From Chryseobacterium sp. BGARF1 (lineage in GTDB: Bacteria > Bacteroidota > Bacteroidia > Flavobacteriales > Weeksellaceae): a stretch of 55,275 nt of DNA. The DNA lies in assembly GCF_001677955.1 (NCBI RefSeq), contig NZ_LELA01000009.1:1-55275 (forward strand). Direction: 5' to 3'. The position numbers and the translations under genes were made by a program. The notes under the pieces were generated by a model, which did no database searches, was not told the DNA's origin, and was given only the letters and a program-made list of their open reading frames with translations. Positions 15,601 through 23,357 of the stretch are shown piece after piece. The stretch's first letter is position 1. The number at the start of each line of letters is the position of its first letter.

Positions 15601-17220
15601 AATTGGGTTTATTTTTTCAGGAAGATATTTATAGTTTCCTGTTTTTTCAACTTCAGAATTGATTTCAAAATATCGGTAACCATTGGTCAACATGACTAAG
15701 TCTAAACTCTTTGTTGCTTTTTCTTCTTTTTTATCAAAATAAAACTGAGGTCTTTCGATTTTTCCTCTCAATTCAGAATCCAATAAAAGCCAGGAAAGAA
15801 TATGGTTTTGCTTATCATCTGCATACGTCCAGAGTTTATCATCAACTACGCTCATCGAAAGATTGGCAGGAATCGGCTGGTTATTTTCGTCAGTAGTTTC
15901 AATATTGACAAGCACTTTTTCTCTCGGTAAATAATTTTTCTTTGTTGGAGTAATTTTCACCTTCATCTGCTTATTTTCATTCGCAAAGACAATTCTTTCA
16001 GCCAAAGGAATATGATTCTCGATCACTGTAAATCTGATAATTCCGATTGGAAGTTCTTTTTCAGAGATCTCAAGAAAATTTAAACCTTGCTTTAAGTTTA
16101 ATAATTTAGAATACACTTCTTTTTCTCTGAAATTACCTGTTATCAAAACATTTTTTTCAGATTTTGTATTGATGATCAAACTGATGGTTTGGTTTTCTTT
16201 TTTAGTATTAAAAACAATTCCATCCTCTTTTGCGACTGGAAGTTGGTATATTTTACTGATATTTTCGGGCTTAAGAACTTTTGCATAATACATTTCACCT
16301 TTTTTAGGTGTAAAAAGGACACTTCCCATCCCAAAATTATAGGCTGAAACTTCAGTTAATTTTTGATGATCTTGGTTATAAATTTCTAAAACTGCATCAA
16401 CAGGATTTCCAAATTCATCTAGAACTTTAAAAGCAATATTTTGTTCAATTTCATTGATGAAAGTTCCGCCTTCAGGCATGAATTTTAAATCCAAATTATT
16501 TAAAACAATTGGAATATTTCTCGAAATGGATTCTGTAAAACCATCGTAATTTACTTTTATGCTCAATAAAGCATCCGAAGATTTCAATACTTCAGGAAGT
16601 TTAAATTTCAGTAAATATTTTCCTTCTTTATCTGTTATCAATGAACCCTCTGTGATTTTTTCACCTTCATGCATCACTGTAAAATAGGCTTCATAAAACG
16701 GAATCGGAAGGTTGCTTAAACTTCTCATCGAGAAATTTGCCAAAACCTCATCTCCTGCTCCATAGCCTTTTTTAGGGAAATCGAGTTTCATTAATATTCT
16801 CGGAGAAACTATTTTTTGGAGCGTAATTTCTTTTTCGAAAACATTTTTCCCGGTTTCATTTTGCATCCAAGCTGTAAAAGCCCTGATCTTGTAAAGTCCC
16901 CCTTTCATATCTTCAGAAAAACTGAAAGCACCTTCTGCATGGCCATTTTTTATTGCATATTTATTTTTCTTTACAACGGCTCCGCTTGGATCAATCAATT
17001 CTACATTCACCGTTCTGCTTTGATTGGCAGGATGGTTATTTTCAGCCTGAACAATGAATATTTTGAAATACATTTCCTCTCCAGGTTTATAAAAAACATG
17101 GTTGGTCTGAATATATGTTTTCTCTTTTTTAAAATCACTGAATTTAGTCTGTCCATTGAAAAACAGACATGAAAACAGAGTAAAAGCAAAAGCTATATTG
17201 AATAAAAATCTGAATTTCAT
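12664..17220 (-). CDS. Alpha-2-macroglobulin with inserted SusC-type plug domain
   Basis: A 1518-residue exported protein. After an N-terminal signal (about 1-23; an FSC motif makes lipidation possible but atypical) come macroglobulin-like domains (MG2 type about 33-135), a carboxypeptidase-regulatory-like domain (about 538-600), and a complete TonB-receptor plug (about 666-796: EEVVVLGY, VIRGVGS, NPLYVIDG, SVSVLKDAAATSIYGNRG). The A2M core follows (WNPIVETDKNGKAQVEF at about 858), with thioester motif GCFEQ at 1061-1065 and a C-terminal receptor-like domain. Bacterial A2Ms trap proteases in the envelope. Here the plug lies just before the conserved A2M domain, where the bait region sits in animal A2M. 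No barrel follows the plug. It is the last gene of the sigma-vWA-barrel operon, 3 bp after the barrel gene. Confidence 0.9.
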   Translation of the reverse strand: MKFRFLFNIAFAFTLFSCLFFNGQTKFSDFKKEKTYIQTNHVFYKPGEEMYFKIFIVQAENNHPANQSRTVNVELIDPSGAVVKKNKYAIKNGHAEGAFSFSEDMKGGLYKIRAFTAWMQNETGKNVFEKEITLQKIVSPRILMKLDFPKKGYGAGDEVLANFSMRSLSNLPIPFYEAYFTVMHEGEKITEGSLITDKEGKYLLKFKLPEVLKSSDALLSIKVNYDGFTESISRNIPIVLNNLDLKFMPEGGTFINEIEQNIAFKVLDEFGNPVDAVLEIYNQDHQKLTEVSAYNFGMGSVLFTPKKGEMYYAKVLKPENISKIYQLPVAKEDGIVFNTKKENQTISLIINTKSEKNVLITGNFREKEVYSKLLNLKQGLNFLEISEKELPIGIIRFTVIENHIPLAERIVFANENKQMKVKITPTKKNYLPREKVLVNIETTDENNQPIPANLSMSVVDDKLWTYADDKQNHILSWLLLDSELRGKIERPQFYFDKKEEKATKSLDLVMLTNGYRYFEINSEVEKTGNYKYLPEKINPIYGVVEDENKKPIKAEVYLIENYSKIKKQITSENGLFYFSDLEGKYQHDVIAKSLDPKQKVNIRMLSYQLNINPLVKKSLENINVEEIIKEAGIKKKPSISQGIQEILKKLPSIRKSDSSNVEKSIEEVVVLGYNRTLTKSLTTSSITTIESKMFENRPNVSFLQSLQGAAAGLSINSSSGFPGLSKIDVVIRGVGSITASANPLYVIDGVVSNATQFRNLNSNDINSVSVLKDAAATSIYGNRGSNGVIIINSKNGRNSNIKFDITPKTFFAVKNIPRDSLTIYDKSYHYDGYRKFSYPVYETTNTSYRHDYRDTIYWNPIVETDKNGKAQVEFYQSDANSAFRVMTEGISASGLIGRDETTYAAQSLISIDAKIPQYLTRTDQMMIPVVIKNNSSETKTLTMNVIVPNHIKLMKADSLITLKPLESGRLFVKIQTDKLISSNIQFTVKSGDFRETMILPLKVEEKGFPHRFSIVNNKPENAKINIPEYVNSSFEASYYVYENSALQMFEDIERLKREPYGCFEQLSSTVYPNVFILDYLKSTHKINSGTEYNVVRNMKKGFEKMLSYKNRDGGFSYFGDSESDVALSAFALLQFRDLKKYVNVDAKLVQNLSSFILSKKNSNGLFEVRRNYESKAEYSEYSWSRNMYVLYALSKLGIKNEIQNTYEISLKRALATKDSYQLALMANTSSNLGKKEDYNQLLSILNEQYKNKDVKTKTTFTGSQGISANAETLSLYMMALQKNEKNNQLEIAKVADELINYNGYYGFGSTQATTVALEALSDFFAKNEKLFGIDKPEIKINNAKVSPNIMFSSAFRKGENDLSVEYLCDKGLPYKLDYQYYTLEAPKSENIPVTLETKLKSETSKVGETNRMTVIVKNKINGDLPMTTAKIGIPAGLTLQNALLKDMIDKKQVSYYEIFDNYLVLYWEHFDANETKIINLDLKVEFAGEYTGKASNVYLYYMPESKFWSEGIKAKIEP

Positions 17221-17223
17221 AGT

Positions 17224-19989
17224 TTAAAATTTAAAAGAAACCGTGCAACCATATGTTTTAAAAGATGGCAAATTGAAAAAATCTAAACCTCGGCTGTTAT
17301 CAAAATCATAAAAATCCTGGTCAGAATCTACCCCATTGTTTGCCTGCCAAAGGAAAATATTATTCACATAAAAGCTCACTCCTAAAGCTCTTCTGAGTTT
17401 TCCTATATCGAAGTAGGCTGAAAGTGTAATATCATTAATTCTGATATAATCTGCTTTTTCAACATAATTTTCAGCTACGCCAAGAAAACCATACCTCGTC
17501 CAACGATTGTCACTTATCGACTGATTGGGATTATAAAAGTCTACAGGAATTTGGTTTACATTTCCATTATAATTGACGCCTTCAAAAACATAGTTCTTAA
17601 TATTTCTTTCATCTGCCGAAGTTTGGGAACGACCATAATAATCGAGAACAGCTTGTGTTCCATTCCAGGTTTGTCCGCCTTTTTTCCATTCCCAATTGAT
17701 GTCTAAAGCAAACATTTTGTAATTGAAGTTATGAGTAAATTTTACCACAAAATCGGGTGTAGGATCAGCAATTATTTTCATTCCAGAAGCTTTTACGGGA
17801 TAACCATAATCATCGATTATTACTTTTCCGTCTGCATTTCTTTCATAATAACTTCCCGTTACTGCACCCAAAACCTGACCTTCTGATAAAACTTTATGAA
17901 TATCATTAAACCCTGAAATCATCAGATTATTATACCCCGAATTTACCCGATCTACAACGTCCTGATATTTAAAAAAGGAAGCCTTACTGCTTACTTTAAA
18001 ATTTTGATTAGCGATGATATTGTCGTAATTAAAATTTACTTCGTAACCTTTATACGTATGATCTGCCAAATTTTTAAGCACTAAATTATTTCCTTCAAAA
18101 ACGGGGAAAACATCGTCGGAAATTTTTCGCTTAAAATATTCTGCGGTAAGATTTATTTTTCGATTGACAATATATTTAAAACCGGCTTTCCATTCTTTGA
18201 TATTGATATTCGAAAGATTATTAAAGGTTTCTACTTCTTTTAAAGGAAAATATTGATAAGAATTTTGTGCAGAAAACTGTGTCGTGGCATAAGAAGAATA
18301 AGATTTTGCAATTTCCGGCTCTGCAGATAGCTGAGTGTATGCTCCCAATAGTTGAAAATCATTATTATACCAATTGAATATATTTTTAAAAGTAAAATAT
18401 CCATTTGCCTTCGGAATCCAATAACTGTTTTTGAGCGAAGTGTTTGAGATATAGAAAGAATTCCCAAGATTTGCCCCAAATTCTATATCATTATAATCCT
18501 CGTAATCTAAATTATAATTAAAAATATAATCCTGTGAAGTTCTTTGATAAATATAGTTTCGGTCTAAACTATGATTAACACTTACTTTTCTGTCATTTAG
18601 AATATGATTTAAGCTAAATCCGTGCTTCAAATCTGAATCTCTCAAATTATAAGACAATAAAATATTTGAATTATAAAACTCATTCTTCTGATCTCTCCTG
18701 TTGTACAATCCATTGATGAAACCTGTCGTAGAAGCCTTATAAACATCACGATGCACAATATCCTGATTATCGTAAGCCTGACTGATATTCAGTTTAAAAT
18801 CATCCCAATTTTTGCTTACATCAAAATTAAACTGGCGGATATTTTCGTAATAATTGTATTTATTTGCTTGATCAAAAAGAAAATCAGGATTATCTGCATA
18901 CAAACTGTAACTTCTCTGCAAACCATTGCTTAGATAAGCATTCTGCTGATTTGAAAAAGAAACCGGAGTTAATAAAGAATTTTGATATGCTCTGTTAAAT
19001 AATCCGATCCTATTGGTATTGGTTGCTTTATTTTCTTCGTAATTGAATCCTGCATTGATATTAAAATCTAAAATTTTTGTGCTGAATTTAGTTTTAAAAG
19101 AATTCGTCACATCATACTGATCTATAAAATACATCTGGTCTTTTCGTTGTCCTAAGTTGAAACTAAGTCTTGCATCTTCTTTGTAGTCGCCTCTTTTAAT
19201 CATTGCGTTTATATTCAACTGATTGCTGTAACCAACCGTTGTTTTGAAAATATTGTTATTGTAAGCTTTTGCAGGAGAAACCGCATTTGATAAACCAACT
19301 AATTGTCCGTTTACATCATATTCATAAGGCTGTCCATTGAAACCTAAAGTAGAAATATCCGGTCCGAAGCTAAACATTTCATCGGTTTCGGGACCTTTCC
19401 AAACGAGAGAGCCATTTTCTGACCTTCCCTGAACATATCTGCTTTGAGTCTGTGGAATTCTGTTTCTGCTTTTGATATCTAAAGCTGTACTGAAACTACC
19501 GTTGAAAACAAGAGATTTTTTTGGCTGACTTTTAATTTTATATAGAGAAACTGACTTTAATTTAAGTTTTCTAACCGCAGAAAATTGACGGTCTGAATTT
19601 TTTCTTACAGAATCGTAAGAATTTTCAATACTAAATTCATCATTTTCAGGCTTCTCAATTAAATCTTCGTAGTCTTTAGAAATAACATTTTTAACGGTCT
19701 CTCTTGGTATCTTTCTCTCTAAAAGATATTTAAGCTCATACACATTTCGAACGACCTCAATGTTGTTACCGTTGTTCCAAACCAAAGTATCATATTCTTT
19801 TGCAGCAATAATAGCATAGCCTTTTTCATCGGTCAATTCGTAAACTCCGCTGTTTTTGTTGAAAATTTTAAGAAAATTCTGAGGCTTTTTCTTTTCATTA
19901 AAAAACGTTCCCGAATAATAACGCTGAGAATCCTGCGCAAAGGCAAACTGTACCGCAAAAACAGGCAATAACAGATAAACTTTTTTCAT
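17224..19989 (-). CDS. SusC/RagA-like outer-membrane barrel lacking a plug domain
   Basis: A 921-residue outer-membrane protein. A signal peptide (1-19, FAFAQ) leads to a degenerate carboxypeptidase-regulatory-like domain (about 22-85, with GVYELTDEKGYAII) and a charged linker. From about residue 158 it is a TonB-dependent receptor barrel of SusC type: RAYQNSLLTPVSF, GQVLGAVTGSYYERNADGKV, IADPTPDFVVKFTHNFNYKM, WKKGGQTWNGTQ and the final strand KTYGCTVSFKF. The plug normally found between these parts (VVVxGYG, IRG, PLYVIDG, VLKDAxAxxIYGxRG) is absent, while both neighbouring genes encode such a plug. The frame is intact, so this is not a simple frameshift. It is co-transcribed with the sigma factor, plug-vWA and plug-A2M genes. 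Without a plug it may be an open channel unless one is supplied in trans. Confidence 0.85.
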   Translation of the reverse strand: MKKVYLLLPVFAVQFAFAQDSQRYYSGTFFNEKKKPQNFLKIFNKNSGVYELTDEKGYAIIAAKEYDTLVWNNGNNIEVVRNVYELKYLLERKIPRETVKNVISKDYEDLIEKPENDEFSIENSYDSVRKNSDRQFSAVRKLKLKSVSLYKIKSQPKKSLVFNGSFSTALDIKSRNRIPQTQSRYVQGRSENGSLVWKGPETDEMFSFGPDISTLGFNGQPYEYDVNGQLVGLSNAVSPAKAYNNNIFKTTVGYSNQLNINAMIKRGDYKEDARLSFNLGQRKDQMYFIDQYDVTNSFKTKFSTKILDFNINAGFNYEENKATNTNRIGLFNRAYQNSLLTPVSFSNQQNAYLSNGLQRSYSLYADNPDFLFDQANKYNYYENIRQFNFDVSKNWDDFKLNISQAYDNQDIVHRDVYKASTTGFINGLYNRRDQKNEFYNSNILLSYNLRDSDLKHGFSLNHILNDRKVSVNHSLDRNYIYQRTSQDYIFNYNLDYEDYNDIEFGANLGNSFYISNTSLKNSYWIPKANGYFTFKNIFNWYNNDFQLLGAYTQLSAEPEIAKSYSSYATTQFSAQNSYQYFPLKEVETFNNLSNINIKEWKAGFKYIVNRKINLTAEYFKRKISDDVFPVFEGNNLVLKNLADHTYKGYEVNFNYDNIIANQNFKVSSKASFFKYQDVVDRVNSGYNNLMISGFNDIHKVLSEGQVLGAVTGSYYERNADGKVIIDDYGYPVKASGMKIIADPTPDFVVKFTHNFNYKMFALDINWEWKKGGQTWNGTQAVLDYYGRSQTSADERNIKNYVFEGVNYNGNVNQIPVDFYNPNQSISDNRWTRYGFLGVAENYVEKADYIRINDITLSAYFDIGKLRRALGVSFYVNNIFLWQANNGVDSDQDFYDFDNSRGLDFFNLPSFKTYGCTVSFKF

Positions 19990-20056
19990 CTTTGATAATA
20001 TTTCTAAAAATAGAGAAAAAAAAGAAATCTCCGAAGAAATTTCTTTTTTACGACTG

Positions 20057-22588
20057 TTATTTCTGTGTCGATTGGTAGGTTTCTATCAATCTCACAAATT
20101 CTGCTCTGTAGCCTTCATCATCTTTTCCTCTTCCCTTTTTAGCAAGCTTTTCAACTTCTTTCAAATCTTTATTTTTAATTAAAGCAGAGTTTCTTAAAAC
20201 CAAGCCAAACCACGCAACCGAAGAAGCAAATTTAAAATCATCGCTTGAAGATGAAAAAGATTGATTGGTATTTTTAACCACCTGAATAATTTCAGAACTT
20301 GTATCGCCATCCGGCTTTTTATATCTGAATTTTACCGTTGCCAATTCATCATTAAAATTTTCATCATTTGTGTTTTTAGTATATTTTAAATCATTTTCTT
20401 TAGGCAAAAATTCAGAATTCACATCATTCGGAATGACTTCATATAAAGCGGTAACCGTATGTCCGCTTCCCAATTCTCCTGCATCAATTTTATCATTGGT
20501 AAAATCTTCATTCTTCAGTTTTCGGTTTTCATAACCAATCAAACGATAGGATTTCACATATTTCGGATTAAACTCAATCTGAATTTTCACATCTTTTGCA
20601 ATGGCATACATATTTCCAGTAAATTCTTTTCCTAAAAACTTATTGGCTTCCTGAAGATTATCAATATATGCGTAATTTCCATTTCCTTTATTCGCTAAAG
20701 TTTCCATGAGGTTGTCTTTGAAATTTCCCATTCCAAAACCTAGACAGGTTAGAAACACGCCTGATTTTCTTTTATCTTCAATTAAAGTCTGAAGATCGCC
20801 CGTAGAAGATGTTCCCACATTAAAATCTCCGTCTGTTGCAATGATAACACGGTTATTTCCATTTTTGATGAAATTTTCCTGAGCGAGTTTATACGCTAAT
20901 TCAATTCCTTGTCCACCCGCTGTACTTCCGCCTGCCTGAAGTTTATCTAAGGCTTCAATGATTTTTCCTTTTTCTTTAGCTGAAGTTGGTGGCAAAACCA
21001 TTCCTGCACTTCCTGCGTAAACTACAATTCCTACTTTATCAGTTGATCTTAATTGATCCAAAAGAACTTTAAAAGACGATTTTAGCAGTGGTAATTTATT
21101 CGGCTCGTTCATAGAACCTGAAACATCAATCAGAAAAATAAAGTTTGAATTTGGAAGTTTATTCATCGGAATTTCTTTTCCCTGCAAACCGATTTTCAAT
21201 AATTTATGTTTGTTATTCCAAGGTGAATCGTTGTATTCTGTATTGATAGAAAATGGCTCATTATTTTTCGGTTGTGGATAATCATATTTAAAATAATTGA
21301 TCATTTCCTCAATTCTCACCGCATTTTTATTCACATGTTCCCCGTTGTTAATCATTCTTCGGATGTTGGAATAGGCAGCTTTATCCACATCAATCGAAAA
21401 CGTAGAAACAGACTGATTTTTCGTCAACTCAAAAGGATTTTCTACAAAAGCATCATATTCTTCATTATTTCTTTGTTGAATTTGTTTTGATGCATTGATG
21501 CTATCCTGAACTTTCTGCAGTTTTTCAAAAGCTTTTCTTTCTTTTCGGGAGAGTCTTTTGGTTGTGATAACAATAACTCCATTTCCGCCTCTGCTACCAT
21601 ACATTGCTGTAGCAGAAGCATCTTTTAAAACAGAAACACTTTCAATTGTATTTGGATTTAAATTGCTAAAAGCTTTACTGTCTGAAACTTTTCCGTTGAT
21701 AATATATAAAGGTTGACTATTTGTATTTAAACTGCTTATCCCTCTAATTATAAGTGGTTTCGAAGAACCCGGAACTCCAGATCCGACAGTCACATTAATT
21801 CCTGGAGTAGCTCCTTGCAAAGATTTCAAAATGTTACTATTCGGTCTATTTTCCAAAAATGTACTTCCAATTGTATTTGAGGCAACCGTTGATTGTTTTT
21901 TCGTTAAAGTTTTGGAATATCCTAAAACAACTACTTCTTCTAAAGCTTTCTCTTTGCTTTGAGAAATTTGAACTCCGGCAGTTCTTCCTTGCAATACTGA
22001 ATTTGTATTTGATAAAAATCCTTCAGGAATAGAAATAATAGGTACAGTATTTTTATTTCTTAATTCAACTCTTTCAATCACATCATCTTTATCCAAAATA
22101 CCATCGCCATCTGGTTCCGTATAAACTACATTTCCTTGTGCTATATTTGAATTCTGTGAGGGTATTTCATTATGGTAAATCGGAGAAATTGTAGGTACAG
22201 GAACAACTGATTCATATACTAAAACTTCAGGTTTTTGAATCTTTTTTTGAGAAACAATTTCTTTTTCAATATTAGATTTCACTGTACTGTCAATTGCCTG
22301 AACACTAGAATTTACTTTAGGAGAAACCGTATTTTGAGCAATTGCAGGTTTATTAATTTCAGAAACATCATTTTTATTAATAAAGTAAAATGCTCCTAAA
22401 CCAATAATTAAGCTTGCAGCAATTCCATAAGGAAACCAGATTGGGATGATTTTCTTCTTGTCTTCTTTTTTATTTAATTTTTCTTCAACTTTAGCCCAAA
22501 CTTTATCAAAACCCGGAAAAGTAGCAGGTTCTTCCAAAAATTGAGAAGCCTCATTGAATTTTTTATCGATATCGTGATTATTTTCCAT
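20057..22588 (-). CDS. Membrane-anchored plug + vWA (YfbK-like) protein, possible anti-sigma factor
   Basis: An 843-residue inner-membrane protein. Residues 1-48 are cytoplasmic and resemble anti-sigma N-termini (FPGFDKVWAKVEEKLNKKE), followed by one membrane helix (49-71). The periplasmic part has a Ser/Pro linker with a calcium-binding-like DGDGILDKDD (160-169), a plug fragment (NSVLQGRTAGVQIS, 196-209), and a full SusC-type plug (215-345: LEEVVVLGY, IRGISS, QPLYIINGK, SVSVLKDASATAMYGSRG). A YfbK-type N domain (about 382-470), a vWA domain with intact MIDAS (DVSGS 488-492, ATDGD 584-588) and a YfbK C-terminal domain follow. The gene starts 11 bp after the ECF sigma gene. I infer that it restrains that sigma factor and docks on the plugless barrel; neither point is shown by sequence alone. 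Confidence 0.88.
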   Translation of the reverse strand: MENNHDIDKKFNEASQFLEEPATFPGFDKVWAKVEEKLNKKEDKKKIIPIWFPYGIAASLIIGLGAFYFINKNDVSEINKPAIAQNTVSPKVNSSVQAIDSTVKSNIEKEIVSQKKIQKPEVLVYESVVPVPTISPIYHNEIPSQNSNIAQGNVVYTEPDGDGILDKDDVIERVELRNKNTVPIISIPEGFLSNTNSVLQGRTAGVQISQSKEKALEEVVVLGYSKTLTKKQSTVASNTIGSTFLENRPNSNILKSLQGATPGINVTVGSGVPGSSKPLIIRGISSLNTNSQPLYIINGKVSDSKAFSNLNPNTIESVSVLKDASATAMYGSRGGNGVIVITTKRLSRKERKAFEKLQKVQDSINASKQIQQRNNEEYDAFVENPFELTKNQSVSTFSIDVDKAAYSNIRRMINNGEHVNKNAVRIEEMINYFKYDYPQPKNNEPFSINTEYNDSPWNNKHKLLKIGLQGKEIPMNKLPNSNFIFLIDVSGSMNEPNKLPLLKSSFKVLLDQLRSTDKVGIVVYAGSAGMVLPPTSAKEKGKIIEALDKLQAGGSTAGGQGIELAYKLAQENFIKNGNNRVIIATDGDFNVGTSSTGDLQTLIEDKRKSGVFLTCLGFGMGNFKDNLMETLANKGNGNYAYIDNLQEANKFLGKEFTGNMYAIAKDVKIQIEFNPKYVKSYRLIGYENRKLKNEDFTNDKIDAGELGSGHTVTALYEVIPNDVNSEFLPKENDLKYTKNTNDENFNDELATVKFRYKKPDGDTSSEIIQVVKNTNQSFSSSSDDFKFASSVAWFGLVLRNSALIKNKDLKEVEKLAKKGRGKDDEGYRAEFVRLIETYQSTQK

Positions 22589-22599
22589 TGTGTAAAAGT

Positions 22600-23118
22600 T
22601 TAAATGTTGTGATTGACCAAAAGTTCCTGCAATTTTTTTCTTGCAAAATTCAGCTGAGATTTTGATGTTCCTTCGCTAATTGAAAGCATTGTTGCAATTT
22701 CTTTGTGTGGATAACCTTCAATGGCAAAAAGATTGAAGATCGCCCTACAACCTTCTGGAAGAAAATTCAAAAGCTTCAAAATATCTTTCTCGAACGAAAT
22801 ACTGTCGGTTGGAGAGCCTGTCGATTCTACAAAATCTTCTTCTAACGAAACATTCAAAGCTTTCATACTTCTCAGTTTCTGTAAACATTCATTCACTGCA
22901 ATTTTCTTAGCCCAAGCTTCGAAAATATCATGGTTTTCCAATTGATTCAACTTTGTGAATATTTTATAAAAAGTATCTGCCAATACTTCTTGTATATCTT
23001 CATCGTTTTTCAGATAGCGTTTGCAGACTGTGTACAGCTTGCCCGCCATTTTTTCGTAAACTTTCCGCTGGGCGTTGCGGTCGTTTCGCTGGCATTCTAT
23101 CAGTAATTCTTTTTCCAT
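22600..23118 (-). CDS. ECF RNA polymerase sigma factor
   Basis: A 172-residue group IV sigma factor. Region 2 is at about 10-75 (AGKLYTVCKRYLKNDEDIQEVLADTFYKIF), and region 4 at about 112-165 (LPEGCRAIFNLFAIEGYPHKEIATMLSISEGTSKSQLNFARKKLQ), with its helix-turn-helix. It is normal length with no fused extra domain. It opens the operon whose next gene encodes a single-pass membrane protein with an anti-sigma-like cytoplasmic end, the usual gene pair for ECF control. Its leader has two GGAAAC direct repeats (23147-23152, 23165-23170) and a heptad repeat block (23203-23237) that could matter for autoregulation. Confidence 0.93.
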   Translation of the reverse strand: MEKELLIECQRNDRNAQRKVYEKMAGKLYTVCKRYLKNDEDIQEVLADTFYKIFTKLNQLENHDIFEAWAKKIAVNECLQKLRSMKALNVSLEEDFVESTGSPTDSISFEKDILKLLNFLPEGCRAIFNLFAIEGYPHKEIATMLSISEGTSKSQLNFARKKLQELLVNHNI

Positions 23119-23146
23119 AGTCAGGCTTTATACTCTTATAGATGCA

Positions 23147-23170
23147 GGAAACTTCGGGCAGGTTGGAAAC
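23147..23170. promoter_or_regulatory. GGAAAC direct repeats upstream of the ECF operon
   Basis: GGAAAC occurs twice, 18 bp apart, 29-52 bp upstream of the sigma factor start (on the plus strand, so GTTTCC in the gene's sense). The spacing fits binding on one DNA face better than chance spacing would. No known site is claimed. Confidence 0.3.
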
Positions 23171-23202
23171 ATGGTAAACTTTTTTTAAAAATAAGGAAAG
23201 TT

Positions 23203-23237
23203 GTTGATAGTTTTTAGTTGATAGTTGATAGTTGAAA
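23203..23237. repeat. Degenerate heptad array (GTTGATA type, 5 units)
   Basis: Five consecutive 7-bp units (GTTGATA, GTTTTTA, GTTGATA, GTTGATA, GTTGAAA) lie in the divergent region between the ECF operon and the T9SS gene. The unit is related to the GATGGTT array at 9601-9680. Confidence 0.7.
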
Positions 23238-23323
23238 AGCTATCATTAAATATTTACAAAAAAGATTGTGGTTTCTCATTACAAATACTTCACTTAATAA
23301 TGATTTCATTTGTTTTTATTTGT

Positions 23324-23331
23324 TATTTTTG
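23324..23331 (+). promoter_or_regulatory. Bacteroidota -7 promoter element (TATTTTTG)
   Basis: TATTTTTG matches TAnnTTTG exactly and lies 27 bp before the chosen ATG of the T9SS gene. A TTTG at 23309-23312 is too close to be an ideal -33 box, so support is partial. It argues against the ATG at 23310 being the start. Confidence 0.4.
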
Positions 23332-23357
23332 GGAAAAACAATACCATTTTAATAATC

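Noticed and set aside
17160..17220. Lipobox in the A2M signal peptide (LFSC)
   Set aside because: Phe at -2 is atypical and hydrophobic residues continue after the Cys, so lipidation is not called, only mentioned as possible.
17224..19989. Plugless barrel explained as a frameshift or assembly loss of the plug
   Set aside because: The frame is open throughout from signal peptide to last strand and no plug-like sequence remains in other frames around residues 85-158. A clean deletion cannot be excluded but would still leave an intact co-transcribed gene.
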